From Cyanobacterium sp. HL-69 (GTDB taxonomy: Bacteria; Cyanobacteriota; Cyanobacteriia; Cyanobacteriales; Cyanobacteriaceae), in assembly GCA_002813895.1 (NCBI GenBank), contig CP024912.1:496001-560000 (forward strand): DNA of 64,000 bases, read 5' to 3'. A program made the translations under genes and the position numbers. The notes beneath the pieces are model-generated. The model saw nothing but the letters and a program-made list of their open reading frames with translations. It made no database searches and was not told the DNA's origin. Positions 57,257 to 64,000 of this stretch are shown here, one piece after another; within the stretch, counting starts at the first letter, position 1, and every line of letters starts with the position of its first letter.

Positions 57257-58574
57257 TTGGGTCACTTATTCCTGCAATACTGCCTAAAATTATCCAACCA
57301 ATAAGATTTAATCTGAGGTCAAAAATACTACTATCTGATAAGTTATAAAGAATGCAATTTCCAAAACTTATTAGATAGGTAAATACTATAATTGATTCTT
57401 TTTTATTATTTTTTAAAAGACTTAAATATATAATAGATTTATACAAAGTAATTCCTACGAAAATACACATTAATGTTAAACCTATTAACCCAGTTTCTGA
57501 CCCCAACATCAGAAATAAATTGTGCGGATGTCCTATATATATGTCGTAGGTTTGACGGTATAAATAATCGAAGTTTCTCAGTCCCCAACCGAATAAAGGG
57601 CGATCGCCCATCATCTCCCAAGCAAACTGCCATTGAGTGATTCTAAGGGTTTCTACAGGTCGATTTGGAAACATTTGATCCGATAGTCTTAACCATAGAG
57701 AAGCAGGGACAATTTGACGCATAATTGATTGTCCAGGTAAATTTCCAAAAGATGCCCAACCAACGATTATTCCCGCTATGGTTATTAGTTGTAATATTTT
57801 GTACCAATGACAATAAATAGAAAAACTTACAAGGATAAAAACAGTAATCATCCAACCCATACGAGAGTTAGTAAAATAAATCCCAATTAGGTCAAAAATT
57901 ATAGTTAAAATAAGAAAATAACGAATATTTTTAGGGTTGTTAAATACATTTACGACTCTTTGTTTTATGGGGTAAAATTTTTGTTTAGAAGATATTTTAA
58001 TTTTAAATTTAGGTTGAGAAGTTAATAGTAAGCCGATACAAAAAGTTAAACTGGTACATAAAAAAAGTGTTAATGAATTGGCATGGGTAAAAATTGCGGA
58101 CATCCTGTCAGGCGGATACCCATTGAGAATAACTCGCCATCCAATGACAGAGCGAAAAACCCCCGCTATTTGCCAATTTAAAAATAATTGCCCTAGTCCA
58201 ATAATTAGGACAAATATTGATGTACAACTAACAAAAAAGGCTGAAACAATTAAATCTTCTGCTTTAGTAATAATGGTTTTGACGGCTAAAAAAAGAGCAA
58301 AAAAAGGTAAAAAATTGGGCAATCCTAACCACGAGTCCAGAGAATTGTGAGCAAATATACTGGATATAATAAATGAAATAGTAATAACTAATAGTAATTT
58401 AGTTTCAAATTGTTTAATAATATTTTGACATTGATTTTTCCACTGTTGAATCAAAAAAATGATTATAAATATAACCCCTAAATTATAAATAAAGGTTAAG
58501 TTAAAAATAGCAAAAAGATATTTTTTATAAGCAGTATTTAGCAAACTTAAAGGATAAATTATTTGTTTTAGCAT
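57195..58574 (-). CDS. O-antigen ligase/Wzy-like membrane protein
   Basis: A 459-residue multi-pass protein of the Wzy_C/O-antigen ligase superfamily. Around ten hydrophobic helices are visible; the periplasmic loop has the GWGLRNFDYLYRQ and HPHNLFLMLGSETGLIGL motifs, typical of this superfamily, which also includes the former IctB group. Likely ligates or polymerises a surface glycan. It is preceded on the same strand by the IS6-derived gene (18 bp upstream). Confidence 0.85.
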   Translation of the reverse strand: MLKQIIYPLSLLNTAYKKYLFAIFNLTFIYNLGVIFIIIFLIQQWKNQCQNIIKQFETKLLLVITISFIISSIFAHNSLDSWLGLPNFLPFFALFLAVKTIITKAEDLIVSAFFVSCTSIFVLIIGLGQLFLNWQIAGVFRSVIGWRVILNGYPPDRMSAIFTHANSLTLFLCTSLTFCIGLLLTSQPKFKIKISSKQKFYPIKQRVVNVFNNPKNIRYFLILTIIFDLIGIYFTNSRMGWMITVFILVSFSIYCHWYKILQLITIAGIIVGWASFGNLPGQSIMRQIVPASLWLRLSDQMFPNRPVETLRITQWQFAWEMMGDRPLFGWGLRNFDYLYRQTYDIYIGHPHNLFLMLGSETGLIGLTLMCIFVGITLYKSIIYLSLLKNNKKESIIVFTYLISFGNCILYNLSDSSIFDLRLNLIGWIILGSIAGISDPINHENYNLRSQGEFVQDDDD

Positions 58575-58592
58575 TAATAAGTTAAGTATTAA

Positions 58593-59153
58593 TTAATTGT
58601 TTTGATTTTCTTCTGTCTTATTTTGTATATTTTCTGTGTTAAAAGGAATATTATCAAGGATAATATATCCTACTAATATTAGTATAGAAATAAAAATAAA
58701 AGATGATACAATTTTCGTTTGTATTGGTTGTTTTGATTTTGTTTGTAAGATAATTTTATTGGTGCTTTCTAAACTCTGAGAGATGGTTTTTTGGAAAAAT
58801 TGGTGAGCTTTTCGTTTATTATTGTTAGCCGAAATTATGAAATCTAGGGTATTTCCTTGGGCATCTAATGCTCGATATAGATATTTACGACGACTCTTAA
58901 TTTTAAAGGGTATTTCAACTACTCTCCATCCTCTTTTTCTTTTTCTTTCTATTTTTTCCCATCTTTTTTTTGCCATGACAGAATATTCTTCTATCAGTTG
59001 ATTGATGGTATCATTATCGATGGCAAATCCTCTTTGCGCCATGACTTCTTGCACTTCTTCATAGGTTAATGAGTAGAATAAGTACCATTGAATACATAGG
59101 AGAATTATTTCTTCTCTAATTTGCTCCCATTGATAATAGTTGATTCTTCTCAT
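58593..59153 (-). CDS. IS6-transposase-derived protein with a membrane tail
   Basis: A 186-residue protein I would not call a working transposase. Residues ~12-60 resemble the IS6/IS26 N-terminal helix-turn-helix (EIILLCIQWYLFYSLTYEEV and AQRGFAIDNDTINQLIEEYS). The next block matches the first part of the DDE domain: WRVVEIPFKI then KYLYRALDAQGNTLDFIIS, where IS26-type enzymes have WRVDETYIKV. The catalytic first Asp is thus Val. The parts carrying the second Asp and the Glu are missing; instead there is a Gln/Lys-rich linker and a membrane helix (SSFIFISILILVGYIIL). No terminal inverted repeats are seen. It probably shares a transcript with the ligase gene. Confidence 0.72.
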   Translation of the reverse strand: MRRINYYQWEQIREEIILLCIQWYLFYSLTYEEVQEVMAQRGFAIDNDTINQLIEEYSVMAKKRWEKIERKRKRGWRVVEIPFKIKSRRKYLYRALDAQGNTLDFIISANNNKRKAHQFFQKTISQSLESTNKIILQTKSKQPIQTKIVSSFIFISILILVGYIILDNIPFNTENIQNKTEENQNN

Positions 59154-59184
59154 TGTCCTAATTTATTGATAGTTTTTTATGGCG

Positions 59185-59205
59185 TGATAATGATTGCGGT
59201 TATCA
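59185..59205. promoter_or_regulatory. Fur/Zur-like operator between two divergent genes
   Basis: TGATAA (59185-59190) and TTATCA (59200-59205) form a perfect inverted repeat, and the left side TGATAATGATT matches the Fur/Zur-box half GATAATGAT. It lies 31 bp from the minus-strand start and 71 bp from the plus-strand start, so could control both. The right half fits less well. Confidence 0.5.
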
Positions 59206-59275
59206 TAGCATGGTTGATTATATTTTTTCTTTTTTCTAGTTGATAGTTTTAGTTTATTAAAAAGTTTTTTTCTGT

Positions 59276-59995
59276 ATGATGGTTTTATCTATATCAGATT
59301 TACATTTTCAATATAATGATAAGGTTGTTTTTGAAGATTTATCTTTAGAAATTTATGAGGGGGAAAAAATAGGATTGTTGGGGGCTAATGGTTCGGGAAA
59401 AACTACTTTATTTTTATCAATTTGTGGTTTGTTGACTCTTGATAAGGGGAATATTTTTTTGTTTAATAAAAAAATAGAAAAGGGAATGTTTTATCCTGAA
59501 ATTGGTTTAATTTTTCAAAATCCTGATGATCAATTATTTTGCTTAAAGGTGAGGGATGATATTATTTTTGGGGCAGAAAATTTGAGCTTATCTTCGGAAG
59601 AAATAGAAGAGCGTTTAAAGGATGTATTGAGTACCACTGGGGTTGAACATTTATTAAATCGTTTTTCCCATGAGTTGTCGGGGGGAGAAAAGTGTATGGT
59701 TGCGATCGCCTCTGTACTTATTATGGAACCTAAGCTAATATTATATGACGAACCTAGTGCCAATCTCGATTTGAGAGCAAGACGCCGATTAATTAATTTC
59801 CTGAAATCTTCTGAACAGACGATGATAATTGCTTCCCATGATTTGGAGTTGATAAGGGAAGTGTGCGATCGCACTATAGTATTAAGTCAAGGAAAAATTG
59901 TTGCTGATGGTGACCCTATCACAATTATGGGCGATCGGGCTTTGATGGAAGAAAATTGTTTAGAAGTCCCCGTATCTCTGCGGGCTAATCTTTAA
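59276..59995 (+). CDS. Energy-coupling-factor-type ABC ATPase (CbiO-like)
   Basis: A 239-residue ATPase of the cobalt/nickel/vitamin transporter group. Walker A is GLLGANGSGKTTL, the Q-loop LIFQNPDDQLFCLKVRDDII is typical of ECF/CbiO proteins, signature LSGGEKCMVAIASVL, Walker B LILYDEPSANLD, H-loop ASHDLEL. No EcfT-type membrane subunit or substrate-binding subunit is adjacent. A Fur/Zur-like box upstream suggests metal control; the transported metal or vitamin is not known. Confidence 0.85.
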   Translation: MMVLSISDLHFQYNDKVVFEDLSLEIYEGEKIGLLGANGSGKTTLFLSICGLLTLDKGNIFLFNKKIEKGMFYPEIGLIFQNPDDQLFCLKVRDDIIFGAENLSLSSEEIEERLKDVLSTTGVEHLLNRFSHELSGGEKCMVAIASVLIMEPKLILYDEPSANLDLRARRRLINFLKSSEQTMIIASHDLELIREVCDRTIVLSQGKIVADGDPITIMGDRALMEENCLEVPVSLRANL

Positions 59996-60147
59996 TCGAT
60001 GGGAAGGCCACAAAAAAGCAGAAAGATAAATGGAAGAAAAAGACTTAATAGATATGGTAATGAAAAAATCAAAGATTTTGGGATAAAAATAAAATTAGTG
60101 TATTAAAAATCTCTCACCTTCGGTACACAAAAAACAGAATTATTTTA

Positions 60148-60804
60148 TTACAAGTCTATGGATTTTTTCCTTGCATAAACTGCATAAAAAGGATCTTTTG
60201 CCCCCATACCCAAAATCTGTAAAAAAGTCGGAGTTTCCGCTTGTTGAGCGATGACTTTGGGGGCTTCAAATTCTGGCACAGACTGGAAATAAGACTTTGT
60301 TAAAAATATCCTTTGTCTATCGGTGGCATCACGCCAAGCGGTAATAGCTTTCTGGTAAAACATTCGATTGGAAAAAGTAAAAATAGCCACTCCTTGGGGT
60401 TTGAGGATACGGGCAATTTCCATAAATATGGCTTCGGGATATTGCAGATATTGAATAGATACTGTGCATAATACTGCGTCAAAATCTTCATTTTGGAGGG
60501 GCAATTGCAGATTACTATTGAGATTTTGGAGAAAATAATGGTCTAATCTCTCATTCTTTTTTAACTCCTCCTCATTCATGCCATGGCCTTCTACGTGGCT
60601 AAATTTCATTTCTGGGGGCAGATGAGAAACCCAACTACTCATTAAGTCTAGTATTTTTGTATTAGGTTTTAATTCTTGGCGATAGAGGTTGGTTAACTGA
60701 CTGATAAAGTTATTGTCAACATGGGTAACAAAACGAGGATAGGCGTAAAATAATGTATCTTCGGTGTCGTCTAATTTTACTCTTTGGTGTGGTTGTAATA
60801 GCAT
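60148..60804 (-). CDS. Class I SAM-dependent methyltransferase-like protein
   Basis: A 218-residue protein of the methyltransferase type 11 group. Motif I is KILDLMSSWVSHLP, lacking the usual GxG; motif post-I is VEGHGMNEEEL, motif II DFDAVLCTVSIQYLQYPEAI, motif III ILKPQGVAIFTFSNRMF. The missing glycines are unusual but this pattern may be native to the subfamily. The substrate is unknown. It is monocistronic, downstream of glyA on the same strand with a repeat-containing gap. Confidence 0.75.
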   Translation of the reverse strand: MLLQPHQRVKLDDTEDTLFYAYPRFVTHVDNNFISQLTNLYRQELKPNTKILDLMSSWVSHLPPEMKFSHVEGHGMNEEELKKNERLDHYFLQNLNSNLQLPLQNEDFDAVLCTVSIQYLQYPEAIFMEIARILKPQGVAIFTFSNRMFYQKAITAWRDATDRQRIFLTKSYFQSVPEFEAPKVIAQQAETPTFLQILGMGAKDPFYAVYARKKSIDL

Positions 60805-60849
60805 GATCAGAATTTTTGGTTGACAATCTTAGTTCACTCTTTTAAGAAA

Positions 60850-60905
60850 CAAGGGGCTTAAGCCCCTTGCCTTGAATAATAATATCCTGTTGCTTTGAAT
60901 AATAT
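60850..60905. repeat. Perfect 20-bp palindrome and imperfect tandem repeats
   Basis: CAAGGGGCTTAAGCCCCTTG (60850-60869) is a perfect palindrome, followed by two imperfect units (TTGCCTTGAATAATAATATCC and TTGCTTTGAATAATATTCGG, the first shortened here to 20: TTGCCTTGAATAATAATATC). It lies just after glyA and may act as its terminator-like hairpin. The core is shared with three other spacers in the window. Confidence 0.6.
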
Positions 60906-60928
60906 TCGGTTGCCTTTAAGTTTTTAGA

Positions 60929-62212
60929 TTAAGCTAAGGCAGGAACAGGGATGGTAATATGAGGATAGAGAGGGAAACGATCGCACAGAGCCTCTACACG
61001 GCGCACACAATCGGTTCTAACAGCCTCATCATCGGGGTTTAAGAGGCGATCGGCAATAATATTAGCAATCTCGGTAAACTCAGCCTCTTTTAAGCCTCTA
61101 GTGGTTTCAGCAGGAGAGCCTAAACGTAAACCGCTAGTAACAAAAGGAGATTCAGGATCAAAAGGTACAGTATTTTTGTTCGCTGTGATGCTGGTTTCTC
61201 CCAACAACTTATCAGCCACTTTACCAGTCATACCAATAGAACGTAAATCAACCAAGTTTAAATGATTGTCACTGCCCCCAGATACCAGTTTAAAGCCTCT
61301 GTTTACCAACTGAGAACCCAAAGCCTGAGAGTTCGCAATTACTTGTCCACAATAGGTTTTGAACTCAGGTTTTAACGCCTCTCCAAAAGCCACTGCTTTC
61401 CCTGCGATTACGTGTTCCAAAGGACCGCCTTGGGTGCCGGGGAATACAGATTTATTAAGTTTTTTGCCTAATTCTGCATCACGGGTTAAAATCAAGCCAC
61501 CACGGGGGCCTCTGAGGGTTTTATGGGTGGTGGTGGTGACTACATCACAATAAGGCACGGGGTTGGGGTGATGTCCACTGGCTACCAAACCGGCGATATG
61601 GGCGATGTCTGCAAGTAAATATGCCCCTACTTCGTCAGCAATTTCACGGAATTTAGCAAAATCAATAATACGAGGATAAGCGGAATAACCACAAATGATT
61701 AACTTAGGACGCTCTTTTAGCGCTAATGCTCTGATTTCATCATAGTCTAGGCGCTCAGTTTCTTTGCTGACACCATACTGACAAACTTCAAACCATTTCC
61801 CAGAAACGTTTACAGGGGAACCATGGGTAAGGTGTCCACCGTGGGATAAGTCCATGCCCATAATTTTGTCCCCTGGGTTGAGAAGGGTTAAAAATACTGC
61901 AAAGTTGGCTTGCGCACCAGAGTGGGGTTGAACATTCGCCATTTCTGCACCAAATAATTTTTTAGCTCTTTCGATGGCTAAATCTTCCGCTTGGTCAACA
62001 AAATGACAACCGCCATAGTAGCGTTTCCCGGGTAAACCCTCTGCATATTTATTGGTTAAAACAGAACCTTGCGCCGCCATTACCGCAGGGGAGGTAAAGT
62101 TTTCACTGGCAATTAATTCTAGGTGAGTTCTTTGGCGTTGTAACTCGTTAGAAATAATTTCCGCTATGGCTGGATCTGTATCGGCTAAATAGTTTAGGTT
62201 AGTTTGGCTCAC
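60929..62212 (-). CDS. glyA: Serine hydroxymethyltransferase
   Basis: Interconverts serine and glycine with tetrahydrofolate, PLP-dependent. The 427 residues have the PLP-lysine motif [34 protein letters not shown] near the N-terminus and [20 protein letters not shown]. Length is normal. The gene is monocistronic on the minus strand with AT-rich repeats upstream (62279-62310). Confidence 0.97.
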   Translation of the reverse strand: MSQTNLNYLADTDPAIAEIISNELQRQRTHLELIASENFTSPAVMAAQGSVLTNKYAEGLPGKRYYGGCHFVDQAEDLAIERAKKLFGAEMANVQPHSGAQANFAVFLTLLNPGDKIMGMDLSHGGHLTHGSPVNVSGKWFEVCQYGVSKETERLDYDEIRALALKERPKLIICGYSAYPRIIDFAKFREIADEVGAYLLADIAHIAGLVASGHHPNPVPYCDVVTTTTHKTLRGPRGGLILTRDAELGKKLNKSVFPGTQGGPLEHVIAGKAVAFGEALKPEFKTYCGQVIANSQALGSQLVNRGFKLVSGGSDNHLNLVDLRSIGMTGKVADKLLGETSITANKNTVPFDPESPFVTSGLRLGSPAETTRGLKEAEFTEIANIIADRLLNPDDEAVRTDCVRRVEALCDRFPLYPHITIPVPALA

Positions 62213-62278
62213 TTTAATTTATGTCTTAATTATATGTAATACTTCTATATATGATAATCCATTGTGGAGTACAAATTA

Positions 62279-62310
62279 ATGGAGAATGGAGAATTGATAA
62301 TGGATAATAA
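62279..62310. repeat. Short tandem repeat ATGGAGAATGGAGAATTGATA
   Basis: Imperfect 7-base units ATGGAGA-ATGGAGA-ATTGATA-ATGGATA lie upstream of glyA. Same STRR-like family as the runs at 4663 and 55673. Confidence 0.5.
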
Positions 62311-62414
62311 ATAGTTTAGGCGATGGGTAAAAGTGGTGTCATCGAGTTAGCCAAGAGGGAGTAACTTGTTTCAGTTTGAATCGTTTATACTTGTGTGTCT
62401 AAGGGTTTAAGGAA

Positions 62415-62984
62415 TCATGCTTTTACTTGTAACCAGCCAAAAATATCCCCTAAAGTGACTTTTACATCTGTGGTGAAATCTGGTACAGGAATTACTTCGT
62501 TTTCTGTTTCAAAATAGAGAGGATGGCTATTAATGGTATAGGTGAAAATTAGTTTCTGATTAGGATCAATTAACCATCCCATTTGAGTACCATTAGTGAG
62601 ACAATGCACAATTTTTTTTGTAACTAAACTCTGGGATTGATTGGGGCTTAATATTTCAATTATCCAATCAGGAGGCAACAAAAATTGATTAGAAATAGTA
62701 CCATCATCATTGACGGGTAAATTTTTCCATTCAAATACTGCTACATCTGGCACAATAGATTTATCGGTAAAGGTGCATCTTAATTCAGGAAAAGCCCATG
62801 CAATTTTTGATTTTTTGGTAACACTGTTAATGATGGTAACGAGTTCGCCTTGAATTGTGCTATGTTGTCCTTGGGGCATCAGTTTCGTGTAAATATTTCC
62901 CTCTATGTATTCTTGGGCGGGTTGTGTTTCTGGTTGTTGTAAAAATTCTTCTAGGGTAATGGGTTTAGATATGGCTTGAGTCAT
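62415..62984 (-). CDS. Uma2 family (DUF820) PD-(D/E)XK nuclease-like protein
   Basis: A 189-residue protein of the Uma2 family, highly expanded in cyanobacteria. The nuclease-like core shows PDVAVFEW and PPDWIIEILSPNQS, which fit the Asp and the E-x-hydrophobic part of a PD-(D/E)XK site; the Lys appears a little later (TKKIVHCL). The N-terminus (PITLEEFLQQPETQPAQEYI) is family-typical. The biological role is unknown; many copies are linked with mobile or defence regions. Divergent from dndE. Confidence 0.85.
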   Translation of the reverse strand: MTQAISKPITLEEFLQQPETQPAQEYIEGNIYTKLMPQGQHSTIQGELVTIINSVTKKSKIAWAFPELRCTFTDKSIVPDVAVFEWKNLPVNDDGTISNQFLLPPDWIIEILSPNQSQSLVTKKIVHCLTNGTQMGWLIDPNQKLIFTYTINSHPLYFETENEVIPVPDFTTDVKVTLGDIFGWLQVKA

Positions 62985-63150
62985 GGCTTTTATGTTTGAA
63001 GGTTGCCAGTGGTAATAATTTTTTATTTTAATACAATAAATTTCAAGGTAATGGTTGCATTGTTTGTGCGATCGCCCTTAAATATCAATATTCCGTTGGG
63101 TTGTTTGAGAGATATAATAGAATCCTATTCTCACCGTATTAAGGAATAAA

Positions 63151-63561
63151 GTGCGCTCGCCCATAGAAAGAATAAAAATATCAAAAAAAGGAAAAGATCA
63201 ACTAATTCGGCTAAAAAGGATCACCAAAATCGAAAACTGGAACGTGCTTTGTCGCTGGGCTTTTTGTCGTTCCATTGCCGAAGAAAATAAACCAACTCTT
63301 TACCCCATCCCTAACGACAGTAACCTCGAAATGACATGGCAAGTATTTGGGGGTGACATGGGAGATATACTATTACTCGTCCTCAAACAAAGATGTCATC
63401 AAGACGGTTTGGGGTTAGATGATGGTACCCTCAAGGAACAATTTTTGCTCCATCTCCATCGAGGTATTGGTTATTTGGTGGGGGATATGAGCTTAAAACA
63501 CATTGAAGATTTTGTTAATTTAAATGTCATCAATCAAGGATCTAATTCTGCCTTTAGATAA
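63151..63561 (+). CDS. dndE: DndE-like DNA sulfur modification protein (stand-alone)
   Basis: A 136-residue protein matching DndE (DUF1832): PIERIKISKKGKDQLIRLKR, then IENWNVLCRWAFCRSIAEEN, LEMTWQVFGGDMGDILLLVL and LKQRCHQDGLGLDD with LHLHRGIGYLVGD. DndE binds nicked DNA in the phosphorothioation pathway in dnd clusters. Here dndB, dndC and dndD are not adjacent, so the role may differ. The start is GTG, supported by AAGGA six bases upstream. It is followed by the DUF3172 gene after 64 bp. Confidence 0.88.
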   Translation: MRSPIERIKISKKGKDQLIRLKRITKIENWNVLCRWAFCRSIAEENKPTLYPIPNDSNLEMTWQVFGGDMGDILLLVLKQRCHQDGLGLDDGTLKEQFLLHLHRGIGYLVGDMSLKHIEDFVNLNVINQGSNSAFR

Positions 63562-63625
63562 GTGTTAATTCCCCTAACGCTATAATATTGATGATGATTA
63601 TTCCATAATCGATAAAATTACTCCT

Positions 63626-64000
63626 ATGCCACGTAGATCAAAACCTCCCTATTCCTATTCTGAAGCCCCTTCTCGTAAAAGTAAATATGGTAATAGTTCT
63701 CCCAAAAAATCTTCTTTTATAGAAGGATTAAACTATACCATTGCGGCTATATGTGCAGGGATATTTATGTTGGGTATTGGTTTGGGTATTGCCCTAAGTT
63801 CGGGACAAGCCAGTAACAGTCCCAATGTTGCCTCTCGGGAGGTGATTGATAGGGCAGCGCCTAATCCTGAAGTTTGCGTACAATTTGGCGCTAGTGCGAT
63901 GGTATCAGATTTACGGGTATTTATTACCCTCAACCCTTTTAATGTCTATGTTACTCAGCCCACCATGCAACCAGGTTGTGTATTGAGACGCAATAATTGG
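63626..64000 (+). CDS. DUF3172 protein (3' end outside the window)
   Basis: The first 125 codons of a cyanobacterial DUF3172 protein. The start (MPRRSKPPYSYSEAPSRKSK) is basic and disordered, followed by one membrane helix (YTIAAICAGIFMLGIGLGIA) and the conserved block NVASREVIDRAAPNPEVCVQ then FGASAMVSDLRVF and QPTMQPGCVLRRNNW. The function is unknown. The reading frame runs to the window edge without a stop, so the gene is truncated only by the window. It lies 64 bp after dndE on the same strand. Confidence 0.85.
   Translation, partial: MPRRSKPPYSYSEAPSRKSKYGNSSPKKSSFIEGLNYTIAAICAGIFMLGIGLGIALSSGQASNSPNVASREVIDRAAPNPEVCVQFGASAMVSDLRVFITLNPFNVYVTQPTMQPGCVLRRNNW

Overview
The window is cyanobacterial chromosome. 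The diagnostic genes are ndhO, ycf48, rubA, pam68, nblA, sipA and ldpA, a split beta-prime RNA polymerase gene (rpoC2), and roughly thirty copies of the cyanobacterial palindrome GCGATCGC (HIP1). The DNA is AT-rich with long AT-rich spacers. The gene content and the rpoB-rpoC2 junction without rpoC1 suggest a unicellular Chroococcales relative (Cyanobacterium/Geminocystis/Synechocystis-like). The genus is inference. I see no prophage, CRISPR array, rRNA or tRNA.

Layout. 0.1-6.2 kb: proC and sepF, a degenerate histidine-kinase-like protein, a chloroplast-type GNAT, a PBP4-type DD-peptidase, then rubA-ycf48 (photosystem II assembly), closed by a bidirectional terminator shared with trpB. 7.6-9.6 kb: a sulfide/persulfide operon (persulfide dioxygenase, rhodanese, TauE exporter) with an inverted repeat over its promoter. 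9.6-16.4 kb: a segment bounded by two inverted copies of a ~100-bp MITE-like repeat, holding a sigma-region-4-like protein, a VOC-fold membrane protein, ldpA, a RodZ-like protein, a pseudouridine synthase, a DUF2993 protein and a PEP-CTERM protein. 16.4-26.9 kb: a secreted VWA protein, RqcH, TrhO, an LptF/G permease, an ArnT-like glycosyltransferase, and a HEAT-WD40/Nudix/HAD operon.

27-35.4 kb: ctaA-ctaB (heme A for cytochrome oxidase) with an HLR1-like site upstream, a PmbA-like protein with SpoIID, ndhO-mdh, mutL, and nblA with a complex promoter. 35.5-46.7 kb: a duplicated-domain lipoprotein, lpxB, rpsO-pam68, aroF, a NatD/LivM-like permease, a GST, sipA, a DUF445 protein, menG/ubiE, an aldo/keto reductase and an orphan DrrA-like ATPase. 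46.9-55.6 kb: rpsT-tatD-rpoB-rpoC2 on the minus strand, with a long imperfect hairpin where rpoC1 lies in many cyanobacteria. 55.9-64 kb: radC, DUF1499, a Wzy-like ligase, an IS6-transposase-derived membrane protein divergent from an ECF-type ATPase across a Fur/Zur-like box, a methyltransferase, glyA, a Uma2 nuclease, a stand-alone DndE and the start of a DUF3172 gene.

Most of the window is ordinary core chromosome. The least explained items are the truncated, catalytically dead IS6-type protein with a membrane tail at 58.6-59.2 kb and its metal-regulator-like operator, the orphan DndE, the degenerate kinase, and the repeat families that share a GGGGYTTAARCCCC core.
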